A stretch of DNA of 64,000 nt, taken from contig CM046354.1 in NCBI GenBank assembly GCA_025403435.1, forward strand, positions 36,297,533-36,361,532. Reading direction: 5' to 3'. The position numbers were made by a program, and so were the translations under genes. The notes below the pieces were generated by a model. That model was not told the DNA's origin and did no database searches. It saw nothing but the letters and a program-made list of their open reading frames with translations. Each line of letters begins with the position of its first letter. The first letter of the stretch is position 1. This DNA comes from Artocarpus heterophyllus (taxonomy: Eukaryota > Streptophyta > Magnoliopsida > Rosales > Moraceae). Positions 12,480 through 23,182 of this stretch are shown here, one piece after another.

Positions 12480-14576
12480 TGTTAGACATGGTGCCGTTAC
12501 GATGTAAAATGTTGTAATATGTTTTTAGAGACATTTTATTAATAAAGAGTTTATTTATTATTCACATACCAAATGTTGTCCTCTTTAGGTTCATTGAATG
12601 ATAAGCAAACAAAAAGTTTGAGACCATCGGTCAAAACCTTTAAGAATCGTGCATATGATTGACAGATCATACAAAAGATATGAATATTAAAGGTGATGGT
12701 CTTAATCATAAGATCTGCAATTGAGGGAAAAAAGTTAGATGCTTTAGTCATGCTAAGATTATTATGTTGTCTACATCCCTAACTGGAGATGGCAATAGGA
12801 GATGGATTGTCTTGGTCATCGGAGTGGGGACACAAAGAGTAGAAACATTGGTGTCATAGGAGATGATGTATTGGATTAGGACATAAAGTTAAATTAATTT
12901 GGATTAATAATTCCGTTTGTGTAAATCAACTCACTTTAGACAATCATGTGTGTTGTGTCTTAATCTTAAAATGACTAATGGGCTCGTACTCTTGATTTAT
13001 GTCTTTTGATGTACCAAAGAGTGACATCTTGTCTTTATGATGGTATGCATACTGGTACGTTGGAGACATGACTCTTGATTATGTAGATTTGTTATTCATA
13101 GATGTAGAATCTATAGCTCTTTTTGTAGAGTTAATGATTTTCTATTATAGACGTTATCTTGTAATTAAAAGACTGGAGCGCTCAACCATTTGGATGCATA
13201 GGTGTAACCAAAAGGTATACTGTCTTTGGATTGAAAGTTTTCCAATGGTGAGATAATGGAACGTAAGATAAAAATAATTAGGAAAGTAAAACGAAATTTA
13301 TCCTTAAGCTGATTTTGAATATCCTATAAGGATATGACACATTATGATATATCATGGACACTTAACTTACTTGAAGCTTCGTAATTTTATATAGTTTGAA
13401 AGTGTAGCTCTAAGCTTTTAGTGGAGTAGCATTAGAGTTGATAATTATAAAATATGTATCTGGGATATTGTATTTTATAATTATAGGAGCTTGAACTACA
13501 TAGGTCCATCATGTTTCCTTTTTTAACTCATAATAAATCCTATAACGATATGACGTGCTTTTTCTACAATTTGGTGACTTTTGTTAAATTATTATATTGG
13601 CTAAAATTTGATAGGATTAGATTTTATAATTCATGTCAGTTTATCGGTTGAATTGATTTTGGGAATTAATTTAAGATAAATATGTTGAATTATTGGGATA
13701 ATATTTTATTTTCTAAGAGATTATCTAGATATGACTGTTTTGATCAAATAACTTCTCTATAGGGTTATTTGAATTAAAATTGAGGCTCTATCTAAGAATC
13801 TCGGGTGGGAAATAAAAGATTCTCAGAGATCATATTATCGCAAGTTTGGTAGGCCGATATGCTTGTTTGGCCTATCGATGGGTAAGTTCAGACTGCCGAT
13901 TGTGCGATAATCTATTTACACATTTTAGACACGATTGTCATCAGAAGTTGATCCATATTCAAATTTTAGGGCCTTATCTGATAATGATTAACTCCAAGTC
14001 TGACCTCTATAAATAGTGTGAGTTTTTTCAGTTATTTAGATCAGTTGAGAAGTATAGACTGTCGATTGTGCGCTAATCTATTTACACATTTCAGGCACGA
14101 TTGTCATTAGAAGTTGATTCAGATTTGAATTTTAGGGCCTTATCTAATAATGATTAACCCTTGGTCTGACCTCTATAAATAGAGGGTGAGTTTTCTCAGT
14201 TATTCAGATCAGTTGAGAAGTATAGAGTGAGTACTCTAGTGTGAGAAACTCCAAAACTCCCTAAGATTCATTGTTCACAATCAAGAACCTTAGCTCTAGT
14301 TCTTCTCAATTGGTTGGAAGGAGAGTCATTGGAGAAAGAGCTGTACAATGTGTGACTACCCATACTCCGATCGTGGATAGAGAATAACAAAGAAAACTAG
14401 TTAGTTGAGGCTCTTCTAGAGCATTCTTCTCTTCACTGATTGCTGATGCTCTTTGGTATGCAAAAGTTTAGTAAGATCTATGATTAATTTATGAATATAG
14501 CATGTCAAAATTAAGTTTTGGAAAATACATTGATTTTAAATTTTTTAAAATTCTATTCCTTACTTGTTTTCCAACA
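12480..14576 (+). repeat. 3' LTR of copia composite
   Basis: TGTTAGACATGGTGCC at the start, CCAACA at the end, about 2.1 kb. It is longer than the 5' LTR mainly because a 166-bp promoter segment is duplicated in tandem (about 13892-14223). The splice-donor site seen in other copies is altered here (AAAGTTTAGTAAG). Confidence 0.84.
13892..14223 (+). repeat. 166-bp tandem duplication with two TATA boxes
   Basis: Units at about 13892-14057 and 14058-14223 align with scattered mismatches. Each carries TATAAATAG (14008-14016 and 14174-14182). Other LTRs of the family have a single copy. The unit includes the region from the palindromic motif to just after the presumed transcription start. Confidence 0.8.
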
Positions 14577-14581
14577 ATATA

Positions 14582-16254
14582 ATCTTTGATAGCTTTTAAG
14601 ATTGCATGTAATTAAAAGAACTTACTAACCTTCTTGTCGTGATGTTGGAAGATGGATATCTAACCATGTAAACTTGACCTCTTTTAGTTACCATGATTGT
14701 TTTTATTTGTAGCCGACTTGTTTTGTAGAAATTTCAGTAGCATCTCCCTTTAGTTCTCCTGAACGTGCTAATAGGCGCACACTCGGAGGACAACGGAAGA
14801 TGTACTGAAACTTCTGCCAAAGGCGCGAGTGAAATTAAATCACAAATATATAAATTACAATACCAAACTGTCCAAATGGGACAATTCCAACATTGATGTT
14901 CCTACATACTGATCCTCGAATGAGTCTAAGGTAAACTTATACATGTACATTTAAAATAAAAACACAAATTTGTACCGCGTACGTTGTTTTTGTGACTATA
15001 AAGTTGCATATCAAACCAAACAATCTCCAAAAACTATCTTATATCAATAATAAAAATTTGACCAATGACATAAAAATTCTAACTTAATCAACAACTTAAA
15101 ACAACTTAAACAGCAACAGCTTATTCATTTCTCAACTTAAACAACAATCACAACAACAACAAAAAATCCAATTTCTCAAGATTAACCAAACTTCTCAACA
15201 TAACACAACCACATAACACAAATTTCTCAACATTACATAATTCTCAATATTTTTCATTTTTTGAAAATAAAATAAAAAAGCAAAAAAACTTACACAATGC
15301 AATACCCACAAAATTGGGGGTTGGAATTTCAATGGTTAGCAACAACATGATAGCGATGATTACAATACCGGCAACGGTGGCGACAGAGGCGGGGGAAGAA
15401 ATCCAGTGGTGTTTTTAAAGAAATATGGAGATTTTGTGATTTTTGAGTTTTTTGTGTGTTTTCGTAGAGATTATTACAAATATCTAAGAAAAATGCAAGA
15501 AAATGAGTTTTTTTTAAGCTTTGGGAGGCAAAATAGGCAAAAGAGAAGAGAGAATCGTCGGAGAGGAGAAGCGAAATCAAGAACAATGAGAGAAAGAAGT
15601 TCTACAAGCTTTTTTATGCACATAACTTGTTGCGACGACAAAAATGATAAAATGTCGCTGCAAAAAGGTAACAAAACAACGGTGTCTCATTTAAGGTGGA
15701 TAAGATGAGTCTCAAACAACTTTTTACGACAACAAATAAAAATTATCGTCGCAAATAATATTAAATAGACCGCCTTTTTCTCCGCTAAAATTTTGGCAAA
15801 AAATTAAATTTTCACTTTTTATGACAACAAATAATCTTACCTCTATTGTGATTGACAGTCAGATAACGCTATATACCATTAGTATTTGCGATGACTCTGT
15901 CATCACAAATGATAACCCGATGATTGCCACGTGTACTATGTTATTATTTGTGACGACAATGTCATGGCAAGTAACTATATAGTGGCACGAGAAAACTTCG
16001 CGCTGTATGTGTTTAGGCGTCAAATATCAATTGCGACGACGTGTTGTCGTAAATACGAAAGGATTTTTTAATTATTTGTGATAACATGTCGAGGCAAATA
16101 TGTTAGAATATGCGACGACTTGTTATTGCAAAAATCTTCAATGACAAGAATATAATGGTGCGAAGGATCACACATTTGCGAAGTTTTGTTGTCGCAACTA
16201 CTAGAATATTTGTGATGACTTTTGTTGTCACTAATAGCCTCGATTGTAGTAGTA
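14582..16254 (-). other. Right arm of the CACTA element
   Basis: About 1.7 kb with no intact frame. It includes a presumed 5' leader in the minus direction (about 14620-15620, with CT-rich tracts near 15500-15590) and the dense GTCGTCGC/GCGACGAC subterminal repeats (about 15625-16240). Minus-strand frames at 15329-15586 and 15474-15674 have no recognisable domain. Confidence 0.55.
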
Positions 16255-16347
16255 AACAAATGAGCAAGTCCAGGAACGGGACGAGGCACGCTTGGACCTA
16301 AATTAAATGGGCTAGACCAGGCCGGTCCAGCACATTTGACATCTCTA

Positions 16348-18411
16348 ATTTTGAAAGAGAATTTGCTTCACATAGTTAAGGGCTCGAACTTAAGTTATTC
16401 TTGATTAAGAGTTTATCATAGAGGAAGATATTTGTCTCATTGTTAGCCTATTGTCAGTACATTTATAATCACGTCACATCGTGATTTGGAAAATTATTAA
16501 AGTTATCTTGCTAATTTTAAATTTTAAATAAGGTCACGTGCACGTAAGGTAGTTTGATGTAAATAGACCATTAGGTTTTAATAAGAGGTTTAGTGGGAAA
16601 TTGGCCCTGTTTGGTTTTGTTTTAAAAATTTTTGAAAATATTTTTATACTTTTTTTGAGACAAAAATTTAAAAATACTCTCAGTACAATTCTCTAAAAAT
16701 TCTTATTTTTCAAAATAAAGCTATTTTTACCTATTTTGAAAACATTATCAAACGGACGCACGAAAAAAAGGTTTACCAAGGGCAAGCTTATTGTTTTCTT
16801 CCCTTTCACGGCAAGTAAACGTTGAATACATTTTTCAAACGTTCTCTTAGTTAAAAGTTAAATGACACATAATGCAAAATAAAAGTACTTGAGTCATATT
16901 TATAATTGCATTTTTTTTTAACGTTGTCATGATTAAAAATGTAATACAATGTAAAAAGTGATCTTAGATTTTTTAAAGTTTAAGAAATTGAATACCACTC
17001 AAGTCAGCTTAAGGGTTAGATAATAAGCTTTTTATTTTTATTTGCAAGTTATTTTTTACACCTTAATCTTAAACAAGTGTTATAGTGGTTACAAATGTAG
17101 TCTAAAGGTACAATCATATCCAATTCTATATCAAAATGAAGAGTTCAAATCCATTTTAAGTTTAAAAAATAAAAACAAGTAAAGTAAATAAGATTATTTC
17201 AACTTTTTATCATGTATTGACAACGCCTATGTAATGAGTTCTAAGAGGGAGCTACCTTGAGTAAGAAGGTTTATTTAACTAGGTTCTATATCTCAATTGA
17301 GGTGATGTAGTTTACCCTACATTTTTTTATTGGCCTGACTCATAATTCATATTTGTGACCAAAATAATACAAATTGGCATACAAATTTTAATTGAATTTT
17401 TTTTTGAAGAAAAATTTCAGTTGGAATTATTACTCAAAAGTACGAATAGCACTAACAAGCCACACGTTTTTTTTTATTTTTATTTGTTATTTGTCTGATG
17501 GTCTCACTTCTTAACCATTTTCAATTACAACCTAAAAATTGAAACCAAAATAAAAAAAAAAAAAAAAGAAGAAGAAAATTTAATCAAAAGGGAAAAAACC
17601 CTTAAAAAAAAGGGAAAAAAAACTGATCAGAACTCTCATAGTTTTCATTTTCAAAATAGATTCGGAAAACTTCATTTCATTTTCATAAATGAATCAGACC
17701 GACATTTAATATTCTATGACAAACAAATTAAGCACTGTGCTGCATTATTCTCCTAATAGGGAGATTTTTTTCCGCTAACGCTGCGGCTCCACATAGGAAT
17801 ATAAGTCATAAATTACCAGATTTCCTTTACAATTAATTATCCCTTTAAAAAATAAAGCAATTAACTCCTTAAAAATGAGGAAGTTTTCGCTCAATTAATA
17901 CCCATCCAATTAGTGGAACAAAAACTGCTGTACCGTAACACACCATAGATATGGTATGAGTATTACATAGAAAATTTGCTGGAAAAATTAAATTAATGGG
18001 AAGCCGACAAGGACGGTGTGACAACGTGCAAGACAGCGATTAAGCGAAAAAGGGCACCTGAATTGGGACATAATTTCGTGGAAGGGGGTCAATTATGTTA
18101 ACCACAAAGCTTGTTTTTTATTAATCTTTATTAGCCACTGCATATTACAAATTTACTAAAATACCCTTTCTGACTTTTGTTGTTTGGTGGGAATTATTTT
18201 ATTCTTAAATTTGGGTGAAAACACCGTGAGTATTCTGTCTTTGAAATTGTAAGGAGTTCATTTAATGTGGCAATTCGGGAAATTTATGACGATAATAATT
18301 TTGGCAATTTCTTCCTTTTGTTGGGACTTGGCATTGGGTTCGCCTTGGATTTTTGGACAAACATGGGCAAGCAAGAGTTATATTTGTGGACAAACGTGGA
18401 CAATCATTTAC
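16348..18411. other. AT-rich spacer with a small MITE
   Basis: Apart from the MITE at 16603-16758, nothing clear is seen. A frame at 18267-18452 runs into the solo LTR at 18412 and has no recognisable family. An A/GAA-rich low-complexity patch is at about 17550-17625. A less AT-rich stretch at about 18000-18100 could be old unique sequence. Confidence 0.45.
16603..16758. mobile_element. Short hAT-like MITE
   Basis: The left end GGCCCTGTTTGGTTTTG and the right end ATCAAACGGACG are rough inverted repeats around AT-rich sequence with internal self-complementarity. The GTTTGG...CCAAAC ends are common in plant hAT-type MITEs. No clear target duplication was found. Confidence 0.45.
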
Positions 18412-20622
18412 TATCACGTCTCGTAGTACAGAAGGTGTGGTACAGGAGGTGACGTAGTAAATTATTTAAGTTAATTGAATAAAAATTTAATTATAAACAT
18501 GAGTTAAAGGAGTTAAATTAAATATAAAAATATGAGAGTTTCAAAATCTTTTTGTAAAAGGAATTCATAATCATTAAACTGAGAAAATCATTGAGGCAAT
18601 CATTAAACAAGAAATAAAATAATAAAAGTTGCAAGTATGGGTCCCACTGACCCATAACTTGTACACACGTATAGTACTGACAATATAATAATACAATCAC
18701 AGTCTAAGTAGAGAGAAAATTAAAATATTACATGCCTTGATTAAATATTACAAATAACCTACTAAGATTCTCCTATTGCTCCTGAGTCCTGTCCAAAGAA
18801 TCTTCTATGAACCTAAGCAGAAATCCACCTAGAGAGGGAAAGGGTTGAAAACAGATAAAATGTGAGCGAAAAGCTCAGTAGGACTATATTTTAAGAAATA
18901 GTAAATTAAAAGGAAAATGTCATTATTCAGAAAATTATTTAAGAGAAGACTTGGGGAAATAAGTTTAACAAAACTATCCTTACCTAAAACAGTTTATCGG
19001 TCGACCAGAAATATCATCATTTTCTTTTCCTGGGCAAACCATAAGAATAACACCACCGTAGTAGCCTAGTTGGGTTTCGGGACCTGCCCCCAAGGTCGAT
19101 CGCTACACGACCCAATATCTGATATGGCATCATGCCCTTATATTCATTTCTATTATTATTCAAAGTCCATTTACCAGAGGTTCTCATTAACATTCATTAT
19201 GAAGTTCACTTCAATTAACGGTTTATAAAAGAACCGATAAAATCTCATCTTTCAAACAATCATTGAAAATATTTTGATAAAACCCCTTTTGAGACCAAAA
19301 TCATTTGAAACTAGGTTACCAAAGAAAGGGTAGAAGTCCTACCTCGATACTCATACCGGTATCCTACACTGTAATCTCGATCCGCTATACGTTAGCTCAA
19401 CGGAACCACGAACGACCCTAAATACAAACTAGGTCTATCAGTATCTAATTTAAGATATCATACGTTGCTAAACAATTTCATGATGTCCTAGTGTGCCATT
19501 TGTATCTTTAAAATCATTTTATAAAGTTAGGATCTCAATGGGGGTTTAAAACAGTGAAAACGGATGAAAATCATAAAATTTGCCCTTGTTTGGTTAGCCT
19601 GTTGGTCTCCTTGGTTCGACAGACCGAATTGAGCAGTTCGGCCTACCGGAGAACAGGTTTGGTCGGCCGAACATTTTTCAGGTTTGGCTTGCTGGACAGA
19701 TGAATCCGGCATGCCGATCCTTTGAATCCGGCCTACCGAACACGAAGTTCGGCCTGCCGATCTGGAAAATTTTCAAAAATTTTAGGCACGGGTTTTAGGT
19801 CTCTCAAAACTCAAATCTTGATTTTAACTTGCGTTTCTCAATTCTCAGACATGGAAAACAATCATAAATGATAGAAAAACATAATAGGACACTTTTAAAC
19901 TCATTTAAACAAGATTTGAACACAAAATCCAAAAAAATCCAAAAATGGTGAAAAATAAAAAATCTTGATTCGAATCCTTTTTTCTTCAAACAAAGCTTAG
20001 ATTCTAGTTATTCTAAGTTCTTTTAACTCAAATCAAGGGTTTCCTAGGCTCGAATAAACTTAGATTTCAAAAATGCATGAAAAATTGAAAATTGGAAAAG
20101 TTTTGAAATTTTAAAAACTAACCTCGAATCGAAAATTTAAATCACATTTCTGGTTGCTCAAACTCGTTCCCGAGCCTCCAATCCACTAACCCGATGCTTG
20201 GGGCTCGATTTGATTCAAAATTTTGAAGGTAAATGAGAGAGAAGGAGAGAGATCGAGAGGGAGAGATGCACGGGAGAGAGAGAAAAAGGGAGAGCTAAGA
20301 GGGAATGAGAGAATGAGAGGAAGAGAGGGAGAGTGAGATATAAATAGAGAAAAATAGTAGGCGGTTTTATTGTGCGAAAACCGTGTGCCACTTACGATTT
20401 TGTAAAACAAAACATATTTGACATTTGATACATTGTTTGTTTTAAAAACTCAAAATAACATTTTAAAACAACAGGAAATCATTAGAAATCATTAAAATAA
20501 AAGAAATAACTTTAAACTCAAAATTTCACCAAATGATCAAATTAAGTTTAAAATATTCATTATGACACACTAATCTACTATTTTACATTCTAATATCATT
20601 AAATTAATTTCGGGGCGTTACA
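18412..20622 (-). repeat. Solo gypsy LTR (family A)
   Basis: A 2.2-kb LTR with perfect 5-bp flanks TTTAC (18407-18411 and 20623-20627). On the plus strand it begins TATCACGTC (expected TGTCACG) and ends CGGGGCGTTACA. The minus strand is the sense strand: it starts TGTAACGCCCCG, has a TATTTATA box near 20340, then a long CT-rich leader (about 20230-20335). Blocks around GCTCAGT (18870) and CACCGTAGTAGCCTAG (19052) align with the gypsy 3' LTR at 43447-45818. A palindromic TTCGGCCTGCCGA cluster lies at about 19600-19765. A solo LTR is the product of LTR-LTR recombination. Confidence 0.82.
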
Positions 20623-21432
20623 TTTACTCTCATTGTCACGGGAATATTGGCGGCGTTATAAATTTCTAATTTTTTTTAATGCAAAGTTATATTTTTTGTA
20701 GTTATATTGTGTTGTATTATGCCAGTTTAATAAGTTAAATGAGTAAGACACAATTTAATGCCGGTTTAATAAGGTAAATGTGTGAGATACAATTTGCGGG
20801 TATAAAGTTGTGATTATAACAGAAGAAATTATACACTAAGATCGGTTTACCATGTTGTTAGAAGAAATATCTACCATATTTACAACTAATTATACTGCAT
20901 ACCGAGTAGGCAAATAAAACATTTTATCACCCAAACGTTACAAAAAACTGCAAAGGTTTCCTTACAAAAATCACAAGCTGAAATAGAGAACGTGTGGTTA
21001 CTTTGAATTCCAAATTTAGATGCCAAATTGCCAATTCATGATTGACTGGATAAACTACGCTAAGCAGTACAACTAACAAAAAATGGCTTCCATTTATGAA
21101 TCATGTATTATATGATCTTTTTTTATTAGTATATAGTGTTTAAAATTATCGGTATTTTATAATATTGTTTTCTAATACAAATTTGATGTTGGTTGTGATG
21201 AATTGGCTGTACGTAGAAAATAATAATTTCGCAGCAAACTTCCTCCCCGTGTAATTTGAAATTTCATGACAATTCATGATTGATTTGATGTACATGGTTA
21301 ATTGGACACACCCCGCATATATAATAAGAAGGAATATTCGGTCAGAGAGAGGCAGAGAACCAAGCTGAGACCGATAATGCAATTTAATAGTTGTCATGTA
21401 TATAATCACGTGCCTGTATTTTAAAAAGACAA
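20623..21432. other. AT-rich spacer
   Basis: No gene or terminal structure recognised. The 87-residue minus frame at 21146-21409 shows no domain. Confidence 0.45.
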
Positions 21433-21981
21433 TGCTTAGGACCTATTTGTTTTAATTTTTTTTAAATTCAATAGATTTAAATTTAAATTTAAATATAAAA
21501 TTTTTTTTAAATATGTGTTTATTTTTTTTTAAAATTTGAATCCTTTAAGTATCAAGAATATAAGTTTTCAGAATTTTGGCCCATCCTTAAACTTTTGATA
21601 CTCGAATATTTTTCTACAGTAAAAGCTAAAATTTTCTCTCTTATATTTAAGAAAAAAAATCATAATTTCTTCATTTGATATCCAAATGAGATGATTCTTT
21701 TTTCATTGTGTTCCTAGTGAAGGAGAAATAAACTAAGATCCATATTGTATATTTTTTAAGATCATTAACATTAAGATATTAGATTTGTTAATAAATTAAA
21801 AACTATTTTTACTTCCTTTTTAAACACAAATTCTAATTTTATTCCATACTCGGATTAAAACTTAAATGCACATTCAAATGTCAATTTAGATAACAATTTA
21901 AATCACTAACTCAAATCTTAATTCAAATAATATAACTCAAATCAAATCACTAATTTGAATCCATTTACCAAACGAAACCTT
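21433..21981. mobile_element. Possible hAT-like MITE
   Basis: The left end (AGGACCTATTTGTTTTAA) and the reverse complement of the right end (AAGGTTTCGTTTGGTAAA) are similar, and the interior is rich in AAATTTAAATTT and in TCAAATC/GATTTGA complementarity. No convincing target duplication. Confidence 0.4.
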
Positions 21982-22289
21982 AATTCCCTATAAATATTCT
22001 ATCTTCTAATTTTCTCCATGTCTTTTTTATGAAATTTAATGGTGGGTCCTATGCCCTCAATGAATTGAGGAGAAACAAGATATAATAAAATTTATAAAAG
22101 GAGTCATGACATGAAAAGAAAATTTAATTGGTGGATATTTGTGTTATAGTATCAGTAAGTCCCAATTCAACAGCACCTAGCCACCTGCCCAACAATAAAT
22201 TATTTGCATCTATAAAATACTATAATGGAGAAGAAACTAAAGGATAACATAAAAACATATTTAAACTCATTAGTACTTATCATATAGGT

Positions 22290-22840
22290 TTGAAAATTAT
22301 TGTCATAAATTTGCTTGTCACATGTTTATTGAATCAAAGTGTGGGGAATAAATACATCATTAAATGGAAACGACACCGTTTTATTAAAATTGAAGAAAAA
22401 GAGACAAGATAAAGATAAAACAACATCATTTACATAAAATCAAGCTGTACCGTTTCAAGGCTTTAGGACTGTTATCAACCTGTAACAGAATGGAATCAAG
22501 GGAGCTAAGAAAAGAAGTGCTTCAGACCGAAATAATAAATGACCACGCCAGATTCTAAATCAAGTGGTTGGAAATCAAAAGAAAGATCTACGGTTGGCCA
22601 TCAAATAACAAACAGTTCCCGTGCTTATAAATAAGAGAATAGGCTGGATTGAGATAGACTTTTAGCCATTTGAAGAATTCTAAAAAGAGAATCTAGAGAG
22701 TGAAACTCTGTAATATGAGAGATTAGGTTTCTATTCTCTAGAGAAAGAAGCTTATTTAGAATGATCTATACTTTGATTTGTTTAGTTAGACTAAAAATTC
22801 TCAAACACAAAGTATTAGTCGAAAATGCCATTAAAGAATC
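22290..22840 (+). repeat. Possible copia-type LTR fragment
   Basis: Contains AACGACACCGTTTTATT, a TATA-like CTTATAAATAAGAG at about 22624 and a leader-like stretch with repeated CTCTAGAGA-type patches. This layout is usual for a copia LTR promoter. It is cut at 22841 by a gypsy LTR start. No end or flank confirms it. Confidence 0.3.
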
Positions 22841-23182
22841 TGTCACGAACCTTAACCTGGGTGGTGACATAGCGTATTAATTAAGTTAATTAAACTGGTT
22901 TTAATTTAACTCGCTAATTAAATTAATACTGTTATTTATTAAAATTGTGGTAAATTTAAAACTCATAAATAATTATCTTTAAATTAAAGCAGATAAAATA
23001 ATTAAAACTAATTAATTCGAGTTGGGCCACATCGGACCCACATTTGTACACGCATATGGTATCAACATAAATAAAATACAACTACAGTCTAATCCAAAAG
23101 AAAGCAATTAATATATATTACATGCCTTAACTACATAAGCAAATAATCTACTTAAAAACTCCTACGATCCATGTGTCCGCTC
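22841..23182 (-). repeat. Gypsy family A LTR fragment
   Basis: It begins TGTCACGAACC and follows the solo LTR at 18412 (blocks GGTGACATAG, TACATGCCTTAA and the following stretch). After 342 bp it is interrupted by a different LTR at 23183. The remainder of this LTR was not found on the far side. Confidence 0.6.

Larger units (their letters stand above)
3127..14576 (+). mobile_element. Ty1/copia composite with three LTRs
   Basis: It starts TGTTACACATGG at 3127 and ends CCAACA at 14576, flanked by the same 5 bp (ATATA, 3122-3126 and 14577-14581). Order inside: LTR (3127-5073), primer-binding site, long leader, gag, protease, integrase, RT, RNase H, polypurine tract, truncated LTR (10495 to about 10875), a second RT-RNase H segment, and a complete LTR (12480-14576). 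Domain order PR-IN-RT-RH is diagnostic of copia. One duplication encloses everything, so the composite either inserted as a unit or arose by recombination after insertion. All frames carry stops. The ATATA duplication is weakly informative in AT-rich DNA. Confidence 0.85.
1890..16254 (-). mobile_element. CACTA (En/Spm-like) element nested in the hAT element
   Basis: The left end starts CACTACTACAAAC at 1890 and the right end is its near inverted copy, finishing TTGTAGTAGT at 16253 with the last G changed to A. The subterminal zones (about 1905-2260 and 15625-16240) are packed with short GCGACGAC or GTCGTCGC units in both orientations, typical of plant CACTA ends. The 3-bp flanks are AAT on the left and AAC on the right, a one-base mismatch. 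The coding remnant at 2594-2840 reads on the minus strand, which sets the orientation. Own sequence is about 1890-3121 and 14582-16254; the centre is a copia insertion. Most of the transposase is missing. Confidence 0.78.
1169..16347. mobile_element. Non-autonomous hAT-like element, outermost of a triple nest
   Basis: The two ends are inverted repeats: 1169-1186 begins TAGAAATGTCAAA and the reverse complement of 16331-16347 begins TAGAGATGTCAAA. Beyond the ends the match continues loosely into pieces rich in GGGC and GGCC. The flanks are an 8-bp duplication with one mismatch (ATTTTAAA at 1161-1168, ATTTTGAA at 16348-16355), the length expected for hAT. Only 721 bp (1169-1889) and 93 bp (16255-16347) belong to this element; the rest is later insertion. 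The left arm carries GAGCACGAGCACAAGCACG-type repeats at 1338-1366. No transposase was seen, so it must have been mobilised by another element. Confidence 0.78.

Noticed and set aside
15329..15708. Overlapping frames on both strands
   Set aside because: They lie in the CACTA arm with CT-rich low complexity and show no domain; probably leader sequence.
18267..18452. 61-residue plus frame as a host gene exon
   Set aside because: It runs into the solo LTR at 18412, and the pre-insertion continuation shows no known motif.
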